Origin: Streptomyces alboflavus
Lineage (GTDB): Bacteria; Actinomycetota; Actinomycetes; Streptomycetales; Streptomycetaceae
Length of the DNA: 59,239 nucleotides
Direction of reading: 5' to 3'
Assembly: GCF_000716675.1 (NCBI RefSeq)
Contig: NZ_JNXT01000052.1
Location: 1 to 59,239 of the forward strand
Positions 1 through 11,430 of the stretch are shown here, piece after piece. Each line of letters opens with the position of its first letter. Position 1 is the first letter of the stretch. Made by a program: the position numbers and the translations under genes. The notes beneath the pieces were generated by a model that was not told where the DNA came from, made no database searches, and was given only the letters and a program-made list of their open reading frames with translations.

Positions 1-32
1 TCACCGTCGCGACCCCGCCCCCGCCCCACCCA

Positions 33-62
33 CGCCCTGGCCTCACCTGCACGGCCAGGGCG
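33..62 (-). terminator. Probable terminator downstream of comEC
   Basis: A perfect 10-bp inverted repeat (CGCCCTGGCC / GGCCAGGGCG, 10-nt loop) lies 11 bp beyond the comEC stop codon. There is no T-run, as is usual for streptomycete terminators. It could serve either direction, since the next gene lies outside the window. Confidence 0.6.
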
Positions 63-73
63 TGCCCCACCCC

Positions 74-3031
74 TCACCTGCGCGTCGCCACCCCCAGCTC
101 GGCCACCCCGGGCTCGCCCCCGCCCGCACCCGGGGCCCTCCCCGGCGGCCCCGCCCGTGCTCCGGCACGTCCTCCGGTCACCGCGATGGCGCCGCTCGTG
201 TCCGTCCGCAGCACCTGCGCTCCCCCGGCCCGCAGCGCCGCGACCGTCCGGGGTGAGGGGTGTCCGTACGGGTTGCCCTCGCCGCACGAGACCAGCGCGA
301 GCCGTGGTCCCGCTCGTCGCAACAGCAACGGGTCCTGGTACGCCGACCCGTGATGCGCGACCTTCAGCACGTCCACCCGTGGCAGCGCGGCGCCCGCCGG
401 GGTGTGCAACAGGGCCCGCTGGGCCGGTGGTTCCAGGTCGCCGAGCAGGAGCAGGGTGAGCCCCGCGACCCGCGCGAGGAGGGTGACGCTGGCGTCGTTC
501 GGCCCCTCCGGCCGCGCTCCCGGGCCGGATGGCGGCCAGAGCACCTGCCACTCCAGCGGCCCGGCACGTCTCCGCTCCCCGGCGACGGCCCGCGTCAGGG
601 GAATCCCCCGTGCGGCCGCCTGCGCGCGCACGAACTCGGCCTGCCCCGGCGGCTCCTGGAACCCCGTCGTCTGGATCGCCCCCACCGACCGCCCCCGCAG
701 CACCCCGGGCAGCCCCGCCACGTGATCCGCGTGAAAGTGCGTCAGCAGCACCAACAGCACTCGTGTGACACCGAGGGAGCGCAGACACCGGTCGACGAGC
801 ACGGGATCGGGCCCCGCGTCGACGACCACCCCTGCGCCACCGCCCGCCGCCAGCACGGTCGCGTCCCCCTGACCCACATCGCACATCACCATGCGCCACC
901 CCTGCGGCGGCCAGCCCGCGATGACCCGGGTGAGGGGCGGAGGTTGAACTACCGCCAGCAGGAGCAGCAGCACGCATCCCGCACTCAGCCATGGATGCCG
1001 GGCGAGCCTGCGGCAGGCCAGCACCACGCCGACGGTGACGATCGCGAGCAGCAGCGCCCCGCTCCAACTGCCCGGCCAGTCGATCCCGTTCCCTGGCAGC
1101 GCCGCCCCCGTCCGGGCGATCCCCGCGATCCAGCCGACCGGCCAACTCGCGCACCACGTGAGCACCTTGGCCACCGGCATCGCCACCGGCGCCACCGCGA
1201 GCGCCGCGAACCCCAGCACCGTGGCGGGCGCGACAGCGAACTCCGCGAGCAGGTTGCACGGCACCGCGACCAGGCTCACCCGCGCCGCGAGCACCGCCAC
1301 GACCGGCGCGCACACCGCCTGCGCCGCCGCCGCGGCCGCCAGCGCCTCGGCCGGCCGCCCCGGTACGCCGCGCCGTCGTATCGCCGCACTCCACCTCGGC
1401 GCCAGCGTCAGCAGCGCCCCCGTCGCCAGGACGGACAGCAGGAAGCCGTAACTCCGCGACAGCCAAGGGTCGTACAGCACGAGCAGCAGCACCGCCGCGG
1501 CCAGCGCGGGCAGCAGCGATCTGCGTCGGCCCGTGCCGATGGCCAGCAGCACGATCAGGCCGCAGGCCGCCGCCCGCAGCACACTCGGCTCTGGTCTGCA
1601 CACGATGACGAACCCGAGTGTCAGTCCGCCGCCGAGCAGCGCCGTCGTGCGCAGCGGAATGCCCAACCTCGGGGCGAGCCCACGCCGTTCCGCGCGGTGG
1701 GCCGTGCCGGGCGGTCCGATGAGCAGCGCCAGGACGATGGTGAGGTTCGCCCCGCTGACCGCGAGGAGGTGGGTGAGGTCGGTCGCGCGGAACGCCTCGT
1801 CCAGGTCCGGCGGCACCCGCGAGGTGTCCCCGATCACCAGCCCGGGCAGCAGCGCGCGGGCATCGGCGGGCAGCCCGTCCGTCGCCTCCCGCAGTCCCGC
1901 CCGTAGGTTCCCCGCGAACCGCTGCGTCGCCGACGGCGCCCCGACCACATGTGGCGCCTGCCCCTCGGGCACCCGCAGCACCGCCGCGATCTTCTCGCTG
2001 TCCGACCACGGCACCGCGAGGCTCCCGCGCACCCGCAGCCGCGTGGACGGCAGCAGGTTCAGCCAGGGCGACCCTCGCGGCCCCGCGGCCGTGTCCCCGG
2101 TGCGTACGCCTTCTGGTGGGCCATCGGCTCCGGCCGGGCCGGCACCATCGCCAGCACCGTCATCATCGTCAGCGATGTCAGTACCACCAGCACTGTCAGC
2201 GCCACCAGCACCGTCTGAGTTGCGTCCGTCATTCGGCTGCCAGGACACCTGCCCCGAGCCCGTGTCGCCCCATTCCCCCGGCTTCGCCCTCGCGCCCACG
2301 CCTGTCTCCTCCTTCCTTTCCTCGCGCACGATGACCAGTACCGGCGCCCGCGTCCCGCTCGTGGTCCCGTCGGCCTCCTTCACGCGGACGACCTCCCCGT
2401 TCAGCACGATGGAGGGCGGAGCCGCGCGGTCCCCGGTCACCCGGGGGCGCGTACGGCGCGGGTCCGACGTCACTTCCACCTCCGCCGTCACCTCCGCGTA
2501 CCGCTCAGCGAGCTCGGGAACGGGGCCGCGGTGCAGGTCCGCCCCGTGCAGACCGGCCGAGGCCGCCGACGCCGCGGCGCAGAGCAGGACGGCGGCCACG
2601 CTCACGCGGCCCCATGCGAAGCGGCCCGTCCTCCGGAGCCGGGCATGCCCTCCCGTCCGGGCGTGGCCACCCCCGGCACGGGCACGCCCGTCCCCATGTC
2701 CCCATGCGGTCCACGTCACCAGGAGCGCTCCGGCGGCCACTACGCAGACCACGACCACGCCGACCACCGCACGGGGTGGGGCATCCAGCGCGAGGGCCGC
2801 CGCTGCCCAGGCCGCGAGTGCGGGTGGTACCAGCCGAAGGTCGGCGGGGCCCTCCTGGCGGGGGTCGTCAGGGCCGATCCGGTGCCGGTCGGCCCCACGG
2901 GGGTGGGGGGAATCAGCCCCGGGGGCGGTCGCCCGGCGCCTCATGAACGTCCCCGCGCCTCCCCTCGTCCCCGCGCCCCTCGTCCCCGAGTCAGCCGCCG
3001 CGTCCCGCGCCGCCGTCTCCCCGCTGCTCAT
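74..3031 (-). CDS. comEC: ComEC/Rec2-family DNA-internalisation membrane protein
   Basis: Likely a polytopic inner-membrane channel protein with a C-terminal metallo-beta-lactamase domain. 985 aa from the ATG at 3031, which overlaps the comEA stop by ATGA; this coupling decides the start, because the frame stays open further upstream over comEA. Order: N-terminal membrane helices (residues about 40-70); a soluble OB-like region interrupted by a long Gly/Asp/Ala low-complexity stretch; the competence domain (motif LLPGLVIGDTS then LAVSGANL); many helices; then a metallo-beta-lactamase domain with THFHADH at about residue 764 and AHHGS near 893. Homologues take up single-stranded DNA in competent bacteria. 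Streptomyces is not known to be naturally competent, so the role here is open. Confidence 0.93.
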   Translation of the reverse strand: MSSGETAARDAAADSGTRGAGTRGGAGTFMRRRATAPGADSPHPRGADRHRIGPDDPRQEGPADLRLVPPALAAWAAAALALDAPPRAVVGVVVVCVVAAGALLVTWTAWGHGDGRARAGGGHARTGGHARLRRTGRFAWGRVSVAAVLLCAAASAASAGLHGADLHRGPVPELAERYAEVTAEVEVTSDPRRTRPRVTGDRAAPPSIVLNGEVVRVKEADGTTSGTRAPVLVIVREERKEETGVGARAKPGEWGDTGSGQVSWQPNDGRNSDGAGGADSAGGTDIADDDDGAGDGAGPAGADGPPEGVRTGDTAAGPRGSPWLNLLPSTRLRVRGSLAVPWSDSEKIAAVLRVPEGQAPHVVGAPSATQRFAGNLRAGLREATDGLPADARALLPGLVIGDTSRVPPDLDEAFRATDLTHLLAVSGANLTIVLALLIGPPGTAHRAERRGLAPRLGIPLRTTALLGGGLTLGFVIVCRPEPSVLRAAACGLIVLLAIGTGRRRSLLPALAAAVLLLVLYDPWLSRSYGFLLSVLATGALLTLAPRWSAAIRRRGVPGRPAEALAAAAAAQAVCAPVVAVLAARVSLVAVPCNLLAEFAVAPATVLGFAALAVAPVAMPVAKVLTWCASWPVGWIAGIARTGAALPGNGIDWPGSWSGALLLAIVTVGVVLACRRLARHPWLSAGCVLLLLLAVVQPPPLTRVIAGWPPQGWRMVMCDVGQGDATVLAAGGGAGVVVDAGPDPVLVDRCLRSLGVTRVLLVLLTHFHADHVAGLPGVLRGRSVGAIQTTGFQEPPGQAEFVRAQAAARGIPLTRAVAGERRRAGPLEWQVLWPPSGPGARPEGPNDASVTLLARVAGLTLLLLGDLEPPAQRALLHTPAGAALPRVDVLKVAHHGSAYQDPLLLRRAGPRLALVSCGEGNPYGHPSPRTVAALRAGGAQVLRTDTSGAIAVTGGRAGARAGPPGRAPGAGGGEPGVAELGVATRR

Positions 3032-4374
3032 GGCCGCACGAGGTTCTGCAGATCGGCGAATCGCTTCTCGCCGATGCCGTTCACTTCCCGGAGTTCGTCC
3101 ACCGAGCGGAATCCCCCGTGCTCCGTGCGGTAGTCGATGATGTGCTGCGCCAGGACCGGGCCCACCCCGGGCAGGGTGTCCAGTTGCTCGGCGGTGGCGG
3201 TGTTGAGCCCCACCGGTCCCGCCGCCGCGCCGGCGCTCCCTGTCGGTCCGGCCGCCGTGCCCCCGGCTGCCGGTCCTGGGCCGGAGCCCGGCGGGGCGGC
3301 CGACGCGGAGCCCTGTTCTGGTGGCGCGGGGCCACCCACCACGATCTGCTCGCCGTCGATGAGGAGCCGGGCGCGGTTGAGGCCGTCCGCTTTCGTGCCG
3401 GGTCGGACCCCGCCCGCCTCCCGCAGCGCGTCGGCCACCCGGGACCCTCCCGGCAGTCGTTGTACACCGGGTCTGCGGACCTTCCCCCTGACGTCCACGA
3501 CGACGTCTGCCGCCGCGCCCGTGCCGCTGCCCGCACCGGTGGCGTCGCCGGGCGCGCCCTGCGGGAGTCCGCCGTCGGGCGCGGGCGGCGTCCCGGGGGA
3601 CGGGGACGGCCCTGGCCCGCTGCCGGGTCCCGCCGCCTCGCCCACCACGTCCGGTGCCCGGACCGGCTGTGTCCGCCCGGTCCAGAAGTGCTGCGCCGCG
3701 AAGACCGCGGCCACGATCAGGACCAGGCCGAGCGCGATGACGCTCCGCCGCTCCAGGCCGCACCGCAACCGGAGCCAGAGCGGCAGCCTCTCCCGCACGG
3801 CGAGCCCGGCCCGCGCCCGCCACGACGGCTCCACCCGGACATCGGCCCCGGAACCCTCGTCCCCGGGATCCGGCCTACCCGCAGGGTTCCCCCGCCCCAC
3901 CCGACCCGGGTCTACCGGGTCGACCGGGTCCGCCAAGCACACTTGTCCCACCGGAGCCCCCGGGTCCGCCGGGTCCCCAACGCCCCCGGCACCCCCACCA
4001 CCGGCGCCGACGCCAACGCCGACGCCAAGACGAGCGCCTTCAACACCCCCAGCCCAACCCGGAGTTCGAGGTGACCCCCGCTCAGCCCCCAAAGGCGGCG
4101 TCGGAGCCCGCCCCCGCCCTCCTGCCCGCATTCCCGGCTCGGCGAACAGTGCCTCGGCCCGCAGCCGCATCGCCTCTGCCGCCGCACGTCTGCGCCGGGC
4201 CCGACGCCGAGCGTGGCGTCGCGTCGCAGGCCCCACGGCCACGCGGTGTTCCGCCGCGCGTCCGCCCGGGCCCGACGCTCGCCCCGGGCCACTACGCGTC
4301 GAACGTGTCGAACCGTCGCCCGGCGCCCCCACCGAACCACCGCTCACTGTCTCTGAAGCCGATCGAAGTCCCAT
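3028..4374 (-). CDS. comEA: ComEA-like DNA-binding protein (SLBB + helix-hairpin-helix)
   Basis: 448 aa from the ATG at 4374. No Shine-Dalgarno is visible. A possible promoter (TCAACA, 18 bp, TAGCGT) ends 7 nt before this ATG, so the mRNA may be leaderless; GTG 4398 is an alternative. The long N-terminal third is Pro/Gly/Arg-rich and cytoplasmic. One membrane segment follows (VIALGLVLIVAAVFAAQHF), then a Pro/Gly linker, an SLBB domain (VVVDVRGKVRRPGVQRLPGG), and at the C-terminus two helix-hairpin-helix motifs (LNTATAEQLDTLPGVGPVLA and VNGIGEKRFADLQ). ComEA binds incoming dsDNA outside the membrane and passes it to ComEC, and the ATGA overlap with comEC supports this pairing. The N-terminal extension is much longer than in the classical Bacillus protein. 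Confidence 0.9.
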   Translation of the reverse strand: MGLRSASETVSGGSVGAPGDGSTRSTRSGPGRASGPGGRAAEHRVAVGPATRRHARRRARRRRAAAEAMRLRAEALFAEPGMRAGGRGRAPTPPLGAERGSPRTPGWAGGVEGARLGVGVGVGAGGGGAGGVGDPADPGAPVGQVCLADPVDPVDPGRVGRGNPAGRPDPGDEGSGADVRVEPSWRARAGLAVRERLPLWLRLRCGLERRSVIALGLVLIVAAVFAAQHFWTGRTQPVRAPDVVGEAAGPGSGPGPSPSPGTPPAPDGGLPQGAPGDATGAGSGTGAAADVVVDVRGKVRRPGVQRLPGGSRVADALREAGGVRPGTKADGLNRARLLIDGEQIVVGGPAPPEQGSASAAPPGSGPGPAAGGTAAGPTGSAGAAAGPVGLNTATAEQLDTLPGVGPVLAQHIIDYRTEHGGFRSVDELREVNGIGEKRFADLQNLVRP

Positions 4375-4537
4375 GCCGAGAACGCTAGGCACCGCCACGG
4401 AAACTTGTTGATCTTGCTCAATTCCCGGGGATTACCCGGCAGTTGTGGATAACTCCGTCACCCGCACGAGCGAACCTCACCCACGCGAAGGCGAGTCCAG
4501 GCCTGCCGAGACCAGGCCTCACCCAAACGAGATCACC

Positions 4538-5383
4538 TCACCGGGGCGAGACCACAGCCCCGAGCAGCCCGGGCCCAGTGTGCGCCCCGATCACCGCGCC
4601 CACCTCGCTGACGTGCAGGTCGACGAGGCCAGGGACGCGGTCCCGGAGGCGGTCCGCGAGGGTCGCCGCGCGCTCGGGCGCCGCGAGGTGGTGCACGGCG
4701 ATGTCCACGTCGTGTGCCCCGGCCCGCTCGATGACGATCTCCTCCAGACGGGCGATCGCCTTCGACGCCGTGCGGACCTTCTCCAGCATCTCGATACGAC
4801 CGTCGTCCAACGAGAGCAGCGGCTTCACGGCGAGCGCGGAGCCCAGGAGGGCCTGCGCGGCGCCGATGCGGCCGCCGCGGCGCAGATAGTCGAGGGTGTC
4901 GACATAGAAGTACGCGGACGTCGCCGCGGCCCGTTTCTCCGCGGCCGCCACCGCCTCGTCCACCGTGCCGCCCGAGTCGGCGGTCTCGGCCGCGGCGAGG
5001 GCGCAGAAGCCGAGGGCCATCGCGACCATGCCGGTGTCGACGACGCGGACCGGCACGGGTGCCTCGCGGGCGGCGAGGACGGCGGCGTCGTACGTCCCGG
5101 AGAACTCGGCCGACAGGTGGAGCGAGACGATGCTGGTGGCGCCCGCCTCCGCGACCTTGCGGTAGGTCTGGGCGAAGACCTCGGGGCTGGGGCGCGAGGT
5201 GGTCACAGGGTGGCGTTTCTGCAGTGCCAGCGCGAGCGAGCGGGCGGAGATCTCGGTGCCCTCTTCGAGTGCCTGATTGCCCAGGACGACCGTCAGCGGC
5301 ACCGCGGTGATGTCGTGCCGCTCCATCGTCCGTTGCGGCAGGTAGGCCGTTGAATCGGTGACGATCGCGACATGGCGGGACAT
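4538..5383 (-). CDS. DegV family fatty-acid-binding protein
   Basis: 281 aa, starting at the ATG giving MSRHVAIVTDSTAYLP; the reading frame extends 31 codons further upstream but the family begins here. Features include the N-terminal VTDSTAYLP motif, a central TSRPSPEVF loop, SAEFSGTYDAA with the fatty-acid carboxylate-contacting Ser, and a C-terminal HHLAAPERA. DegV (FakB-type) proteins bind fatty acids and present them to a FakA kinase; no fakA lies in the window. It is separated from comEA by about 160 bp, so it is probably its own unit. Confidence 0.88.
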   Translation of the reverse strand: MSRHVAIVTDSTAYLPQRTMERHDITAVPLTVVLGNQALEEGTEISARSLALALQKRHPVTTSRPSPEVFAQTYRKVAEAGATSIVSLHLSAEFSGTYDAAVLAAREAPVPVRVVDTGMVAMALGFCALAAAETADSGGTVDEAVAAAEKRAAATSAYFYVDTLDYLRRGGRIGAAQALLGSALAVKPLLSLDDGRIEMLEKVRTASKAIARLEEIVIERAGAHDVDIAVHHLAAPERAATLADRLRDRVPGLVDLHVSEVGAVIGAHTGPGLLGAVVSPR

Positions 5384-5515
5384 GAGCTGGAGATTACCCG
5401 CAGGAACCCGGGTGCGGCAGTCCGACCCCTGCACGCGGGCGACGGGGGCGACGTGCCCCGGCGGGACCGAGGGCATGCCGAGGGGGCAGGTGGTGGCCTT
5501 GGCGGCAGGCGCGGG

Positions 5516-6316
5516 TCAGGTGGTGCTCTCGGGCTTGGGCTTCTTCTGCCAGGGGTACGTCGGCTGCGGTGCCGGCGGGGTGATGGCGGGCCTGGCCGGC
5601 TCCTGGGAGGCGCGGTCGGCGCGGTCCCCTTCGGCCGCGCGGGCGGACGCACCCGGCCGGGACGGCTTGTTCAGGTCGGCTGCCGCGGAGCTCGACGCGG
5701 TCTTCGCCTGGTCGGTCGCCGGGGCCGTGGCGGGGTCGGACCAGGAGGTGAGGGGCTGGTCGTCGGAGGGTCCGTCCGCCCAGTGCCGCAGCGCGCCCGC
5801 TTCCATGTCGATCTGCTGGCTGAGCAGGTCCAGGTCGTCATCCGCGAACTTGTGGGCGCGGTCGCGGGCCGCCCAGCGGAGTGAGTCGGCGGCCTTGACG
5901 ATCTGCTCGGTGCGCTCCTTCAGGCCGGGCAGGCGCTGGCTGAGCTCGATGCGGTCGGGCTCGCGCTCCAGACGCTTGAGCTCGTCGTCCAGCTCGTGGC
6001 CGTGGGCGCTCAGGCGCTGGAAGAGGGCCAGGGACTCGTGCAGCGAGGAGTCCTCGGCGGCGCCCGCGCGCAGCGAGTCCTGGGTGGCCCGCATGGAGGT
6101 GCGCAGGCGCAGCCGCAGCTGGGCCAGCTCGCCGACGGCTCCGGGCTGGGCGAAGGTCCGCGCGCGCAGGGTGGTGTCCTCCACGGTGCGGCGGGCCTGT
6201 GTGATCGTGCGGTCCATGCCGCGGCGAGCCGCTCCGACCGCCTTGACCACCGCATACGCTCCCAGTGCCAGAAACAGCACGAAGAGCAGCGCGACCACTG
6301 CGATCACGGCTTCCAC
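5516..6316 (-). CDS. Membrane-anchored coiled-coil protein of unknown function
   Basis: 266 aa. The start is taken at GTG 6316, which has GGAGAA 7 nt upstream and puts the membrane segment (VIAVVALLFVLFLALGAYAVV) at the very N-terminus; the open frame upstream is ordinary GC-rich extension. After the anchor comes a long charged, helix-rich cytoplasmic region (about residues 30-190; for example ERTEQIVKAADSLRWAARDR) predicted to be coiled coil. It ends in a Pro/Ala/Lys-rich tail. I do not recognise a named family. It is separated from leuS by a strong terminator, so it has its own promoter. Confidence 0.75.
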   Translation of the reverse strand: MEAVIAVVALLFVLFLALGAYAVVKAVGAARRGMDRTITQARRTVEDTTLRARTFAQPGAVGELAQLRLRLRTSMRATQDSLRAGAAEDSSLHESLALFQRLSAHGHELDDELKRLEREPDRIELSQRLPGLKERTEQIVKAADSLRWAARDRAHKFADDDLDLLSQQIDMEAGALRHWADGPSDDQPLTSWSDPATAPATDQAKTASSSAAADLNKPSRPGASARAAEGDRADRASQEPARPAITPPAPQPTYPWQKKPKPESTT

Positions 6317-6682
6317 GATGCTTCTCCTTCGGCCCGGCGAATCGGTCCCCGGCGGTTCCGGGTGGTGCGAGGGGTGGTGCGGGATGGTGCGGGGTCCTAC
6401 CGACGGTGCTGATCCGTCCGCTTCTGCACGGGCTGATCTCGCCGCCTTCTCCACGGTAAACGCAGCAACCCTCCTGAGGGTTCCAGCGGAACCCCCAAGC
6501 TGCCCGTAGGGGACTACCCCGATGCGCGTCGCCCGACCCGCAGTTGGCGGGCGGCCCCGGCGCGCCACGGGCAGCCGCGAACGGCCGCGACCAGCCACGA
6601 ACGGCGGGCGGCGGGCCCCCGCAAGGACCCGCCGCCCGCCGACCATGCCGGACCGGTCACCCCGACCGGACCGCGTCGTGCC
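6317..6682. other. Intergenic region between leuS and the coiled-coil gene
   Basis: 366 bp without a convincing gene. It holds the leuS terminator (6603-6640). Near 6470-6500 are two small perfect inverted repeats (AACCCTC/GAGGGTT and GGTTCC/GGAACC) that would lie in the leader or promoter of the coiled-coil gene. No clear promoter hexamers were identified. Confidence 0.5.
6603..6640 (-). terminator. leuS terminator
   Basis: A 13-bp perfect GC stem (GGCGGGCGGCGGG / CCCGCCGCCCGCC) with a 12-nt loop lies 43 bp beyond the leuS stop. Confidence 0.75.
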
Positions 6683-9604
<2,922 letters not shown>

Positions 9605-9656
9605 GGTCCTCAAAGCTCCATCGATCGTCTCTGCCTGCGGAAATGGCCGGACGGCC

Positions 9657-9685
9657 AAATAAAAATGCCCCTCGCACAGGAGGGG
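9657..9685 (-). terminator. Attenuator terminator in the leuS leader
   Basis: On the minus strand CCCCTC-CTGTGC-GAGGGG is followed by CATTTTTATTT. This is a textbook intrinsic terminator with a U-run, rare in this GC-rich sequence. It lies about 50 nt before the leuS ATG and 45 nt after the leader-peptide stop, and so would stop transcription before leuS. Confidence 0.85.
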
Positions 9686-9699
9686 ACGCCGCGCCGATT

Positions 9700-9724
9700 C
9701 CGACCGCGCTCACTGGGCGGTCGG
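9700..9724 (-). promoter_or_regulatory. Central hairpin of the leuS attenuator
   Basis: A perfect 8-bp stem CCGACCGC / GCGGTCGG with a 9-nt loop sits between the leader-peptide stop and the terminator. The leader codons GGG CCG CGC contain GCCGCGC, which is complementary to GCGCGGC just 3' of this hairpin. An alternative long-range pairing, open or closed according to ribosome position, is therefore available. I could not assign a definite antiterminator by eye. Confidence 0.6.
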
Positions 9725-9730
9725 GACTGA

Positions 9731-9769
9731 TCAGCGCGGCCCGCTAAGCAGAAGGCGTACGGCACGCAT
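9731..9769 (-). CDS. leuS leader peptide (MRAVRLLLSGPR)
   Basis: A 12-residue open frame, ATG to TGA, with three consecutive Leu codons CTT CTG CTT; CTT is a rarely used codon in Streptomyces. It lies directly upstream of a hairpin pair and a U-run terminator in front of leuS, which is the arrangement of leucine-responsive ribosome-mediated attenuation. There is no Shine-Dalgarno. A -10-like TACCCT (9776-9781) ends 6 nt before the ATG, so the transcript is probably leaderless and starts at the A of the ATG. Expected logic: low Leu-tRNA stalls the ribosome at the Leu codons, the terminator fails to form, and leuS is expressed. Confidence 0.8.
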   Translation of the reverse strand: MRAVRLLLSGPR

Positions 9770-9775
9770 GGCGTC

Positions 9776-9781
9776 AGGGTA
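9776..9781 (-). promoter_or_regulatory. Putative -10 of the leuS leader transcript
   Basis: TACCCT fits TANNNT and is placed so that transcription would start at the leader-peptide ATG. No good -35 is visible 17-19 bp upstream, so the call is tentative. The remainder of 9782-9996 is the divergent control region shared with the plus-strand heme-protein gene. Confidence 0.4.
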
Positions 9782-9996
9782 CCGCAGCGCTCCGGAGCCG
9801 GGCCACGCGCTTTGTCCGTATCCCCGGCGCCCCCGACACCCCACCCATGGCCAAGGGTTACTCCGCGTACCGACCACTATCGGGGCAACACCAAGATCGA
9901 GTCGCGCTTTGATAACAACGCAATAACTCAAACCACGTACCCATCGGTATGGCTCGACTTAGCATGCGGCGACCGGACCATTTCGGAGTCGCCCCC

Positions 9997-11430
9997 ATGA
10001 ACCCTCTGAACCCGCACCGCAAGAGTCGCGGAAGTCCCACGCCCTCCGCGACACCGCCGCGGCGCTCCCCCTCGCCGCGGCGTTCCTCCCCCGCCTCCAC
10101 GCCCTTCCCGCCGCCCGCACCACCCGCGGCACCGACGTTCCCCGGCGTCCGCGCGCCGGGCAGAGCGGCCCGCGGCATCGTCACCACGGCGGCGCTGCTG
10201 CTGATACCCCTGCTCGTGTTCGCTGGCGGCGACGACTTCCGCGCCGCGCTCGACTTCACCACCGGCGTCCTGTCGCTGGTGGCCCTGACGGCGTCGGTGA
10301 TGTGGGGCCTGGTCGCCTCCGACCGGCTCTTCCTGCGCTCGCGCCAGCGACTGCTCGCCCAGGCCGTGCACCGGGCCACGGCGGTCGCGTCCGTGGGTTT
10401 CCTGCTGCTGCACGGCACCGTGAAGCTCGCCCTGGACCACGTGTCCTTCGTGGGCGCCCTGGTGCCCTTCGGGCTCGGCTTCACGGGCGGCGACGGGCTC
10501 ATCGGCCTGGGCTCGCTCGCCGGGCTCCTGATGATCACCACCAGCGTCACCGGCGCCCTGCGCAGCGCCTTCGCCTCACCGGTCCAGGTCGCGTCCCGGT
10601 GGCGGGCGCTGCACATGCTGGCCTACCCGGCCTGGTGCGCGGCCCTGATCCACGGCCTGTACGCGGGCCGCCCGCCGAAGCCGTGGGTGGTGGTCCTGTA
10701 CTGCCTGTGCCTGGTCGCCGTCGCCGGGGCGGTGGCGCTGCGCGCGGCGCCGCGTCCGGTCAAGCGCAAGGTGGCCGCCCGCGTCTTCGCCCTCCTCGAA
10801 CCCGACGCCCGGCCCGCGCCCGAGCGCGCCCGCCGCCACGAGGCCCCGGCGCCCACCCGTGACACCGCGTCCGCGCCGCTGCCCGGCACCGCGTCGGGCC
10901 GCGCCGCCCCCGCGGCCGACCAGCCCCCGGTCGTCGGCATCGCCGCCGCCTACCGCGCGCTGGCCGCCCCCTCCGACCCCGACTCCTCGCTGCCCCTGGA
11001 CCTCCAGCCGACCGAGGTCCTGCCCACCATGACCCCCCGCTGGCCGGCCCCCTCCCCGCCCCCTCCGGCCGAAGCACCCTCGGCGCCATTGCCGTACGAC
11101 TCCTTGGACGACGGCTACGACTCCGTAGCGAGCGGACACGGCTCCGTAGACATCGGTTACGGACCGACGGGCAGCGGTGACGGCCGCCGCGACTTCCAGG
11201 ACACACAGCACGACTACGGAGACAGGGGTTTCGGCTCCGGGGACACCGACCCGTACGGCACCTCGTACGACACCGGCCCTCAGCCCGCCTACCACCCGCC
11301 CGTGCACGATCCCCTGCCCGTGCCCGACCCCGTCCACGACGACGGCCCCGCCACCCAACAGCTCACCGGCCCCTTCCAGGCGCCCAGCACCGGCGAACCC
11401 TGGAACGCGTCCACCGGAGGCAGCAAGTGA
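9997..11430 (+). CDS. Bis-heme ferric-reductase/NOX-like membrane protein
   Basis: 477 aa; the start is ATG 9997, with GGAG 9 nt upstream (an upstream ATG at 9949 lacks one). After a Pro/Ser-rich N-terminus (1-55) come about six membrane helices (60-250). Two helices carry paired histidines: H125/H139 (H-x13-H) and H206/H219 (H-x12-H). This is the spacing of the four heme ligands of NADPH-oxidase/ferric-reductase transmembrane domains. The FAD/NAD(P)H domain of those enzymes is absent. Instead there is a long disordered Pro/Ala, then Tyr/Asp/Gly-rich tail (255-477). The stop overlaps the next gene by GTGA, so the two are co-translated. Inferred role: it accepts electrons from the NuoF-like partner and carries them across the membrane through two hemes b. 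The terminal acceptor is unknown. Confidence 0.75.
   Translation: MNPLNPHRKSRGSPTPSATPPRRSPSPRRSSPASTPFPPPAPPAAPTFPGVRAPGRAARGIVTTAALLLIPLLVFAGGDDFRAALDFTTGVLSLVALTASVMWGLVASDRLFLRSRQRLLAQAVHRATAVASVGFLLLHGTVKLALDHVSFVGALVPFGLGFTGGDGLIGLGSLAGLLMITTSVTGALRSAFASPVQVASRWRALHMLAYPAWCAALIHGLYAGRPPKPWVVVLYCLCLVAVAGAVALRAAPRPVKRKVAARVFALLEPDARPAPERARRHEAPAPTRDTASAPLPGTASGRAAPAADQPPVVGIAAAYRALAAPSDPDSSLPLDLQPTEVLPTMTPRWPAPSPPPPAEAPSAPLPYDSLDDGYDSVASGHGSVDIGYGPTGSGDGRRDFQDTQHDYGDRGFGSGDTDPYGTSYDTGPQPAYHPPVHDPLPVPDPVHDDGPATQQLTGPFQAPSTGEPWNASTGGSK

Noticed and set aside
3032..3823. Extended N-terminus of ComEC
   Set aside because: It overlaps the comEA domains in another frame and is low complexity; the ATGA junction at 3031 is the natural start.
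4444..4452. Perfect DnaA-box-like TTATCCACA (minus strand)
   Set aside because: Single site without a cluster, AT-rich region, dnaA or dnaN nearby; not an origin. Probably chance.
9605..9996. T-box riboswitch for leuS
   Set aside because: No T-box consensus or specifier loop seen; the leader peptide with three Leu codons explains the terminator better.
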